From Planctomycetaceae bacterium (GTDB lineage: Bacteria; Planctomycetota; Planctomycetia; Planctomycetales; Planctomycetaceae): a stretch of DNA of 42,246 nucleotides. The stretch spans positions 1 to 42,246 of the forward strand of contig JAQWSQ010000006.1 in the NCBI GenBank assembly GCA_029243145.1, in the 5' to 3' direction. Of this stretch, positions 42,067 through 42,246 are shown piece after piece. The notes below the pieces were generated by a model that ran no database searches, was not told the DNA's origin, and saw nothing but the letters and a program-made list of their open reading frames with translations. Made by a program: the position numbers and the translations under genes. Each line of letters opens with the position of its first letter. Positions within the stretch are counted from its first letter, which is position 1.

Positions 42067-42246
42067 ATGACCGGACCAGACAAAGACAATTTGACGATGG
42101 CAGAAACCGTCGTGCAAAAACCGGCTGTTTGTACGCATTGTGGTTGTGTGTGCGATGATTTGACCGCCACGATTCAAAACCAACGAGTGACACAGATCGA
42201 AAATGCCTGTGTTTTGTCGGAAGATTGGTTTCTCAATCAAACGGCC
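42067..42246 (+). CDS. fhcB: formylmethanofuran dehydrogenase / formyltransferase-hydrolase complex subunit B (5' end only)
   Basis: Sixty codons from the ATG at 42067 (a second ATG at 42097) to the window edge, with no stop. The segment KPAVCTHCGCVCDDLTATIQ followed by IENACVLSEDWFLNQ matches the N-terminus of FwdB/FmdB/FhcB, where a CxxCGCxCDD cluster-binding motif is followed by ENAC...WF. In planctomycetes and methylotrophs the Fhc complex hydrolyses formyl-tetrahydromethanopterin to formate in C1 oxidation; subunit B is the molybdopterin-type subunit, often without catalytic activity. Further fhc or C1 genes would be expected just right of this window. The symbol is given on the N-terminal motif only. 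Confidence 0.8.
   Translation, partial: MTGPDKDNLTMAETVVQKPAVCTHCGCVCDDLTATIQNQRVTQIENACVLSEDWFLNQTA

Overview
The window looks like a chromosomal segment of a planctomycete (Planctomycetota, probably order Planctomycetales). I infer this from the gene content rather than from a phylogenetic marker. It carries DUF1501 and DUF1549/DUF1553 proteins, sulfatases, a DUF1559 pseudopilin-like protein, and very large fusions of an SGNH-like domain, a dehydrogenase propeller, a cupredoxin and cytochrome c. It also has a planctomycete-style CopA and, at the right edge, the start of a formylmethanofuran dehydrogenase subunit B gene. Most gene products appear exported, by Sec, Tat, lipoprotein or prepilin-type signals.

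Region 1 (1-6953, minus strand) reads as a gene train. A membrane-anchored protein resembling flagellar rod protein FlgG is followed by an ECF sigma factor, an overlapping single-span anti-sigma candidate, a secreted helical protein, a two-heme-motif DUF1549/DUF1553 protein and a Tat-exported DUF1501 protein cut by the window edge. Region 2 (7135-12793) has an RNase HII-like nuclease with a D-E-D-E active site, a secreted sulfatase, two divergently transcribed propeller proteins of lactonase families, and a small secreted protein whose 3' end was shifted in frame by a 17-bp tandem duplication.

Region 3 (12794-14319) is about 1.5 kb without a believable gene. It is packed with palindromes. At least three share the layout CATAGCC-N5-GC-GCAA-GC-N5', where the two N5 blocks differ between copies but stay largely complementary. 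A second element occurs twice, about 290 bp apart, with one compensatory base-pair change.

Region 4 (14320-29137) has a second DUF1501 gene on the plus strand, then a long minus-strand block. That block holds two giant paralogous redox fusion proteins (about 1649 and 1271 residues), a DUF1207 barrel gene broken by one in-frame TGA between them, an HGSNAT-like membrane acetyltransferase, an NTF2-like small protein and a NodB-like deacetylase candidate. Together these suggest handling of an external, possibly acetylated or sulfated, polysaccharide, with electrons passed to copper and heme domains. That reading is inference.

Region 5 (29455-42246) holds a DUF4349 lipoprotein, a PQQ-type propeller, a cytoplasmic sulfatase, a second ECF sigma factor with a strong terminator, a DUF1559 protein with a nested palindrome upstream, a Cu(+)-exporting ATPase divergent from a creatininase-family amidase, a secreted alpha/beta hydrolase, a HEAT-repeat protein, and the first 60 codons of an fhcB/fwdB-like gene.

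I saw no tRNA, rRNA, CRISPR array, insertion sequence or prophage. All identifications come from reading motifs by eye; no database search was run.
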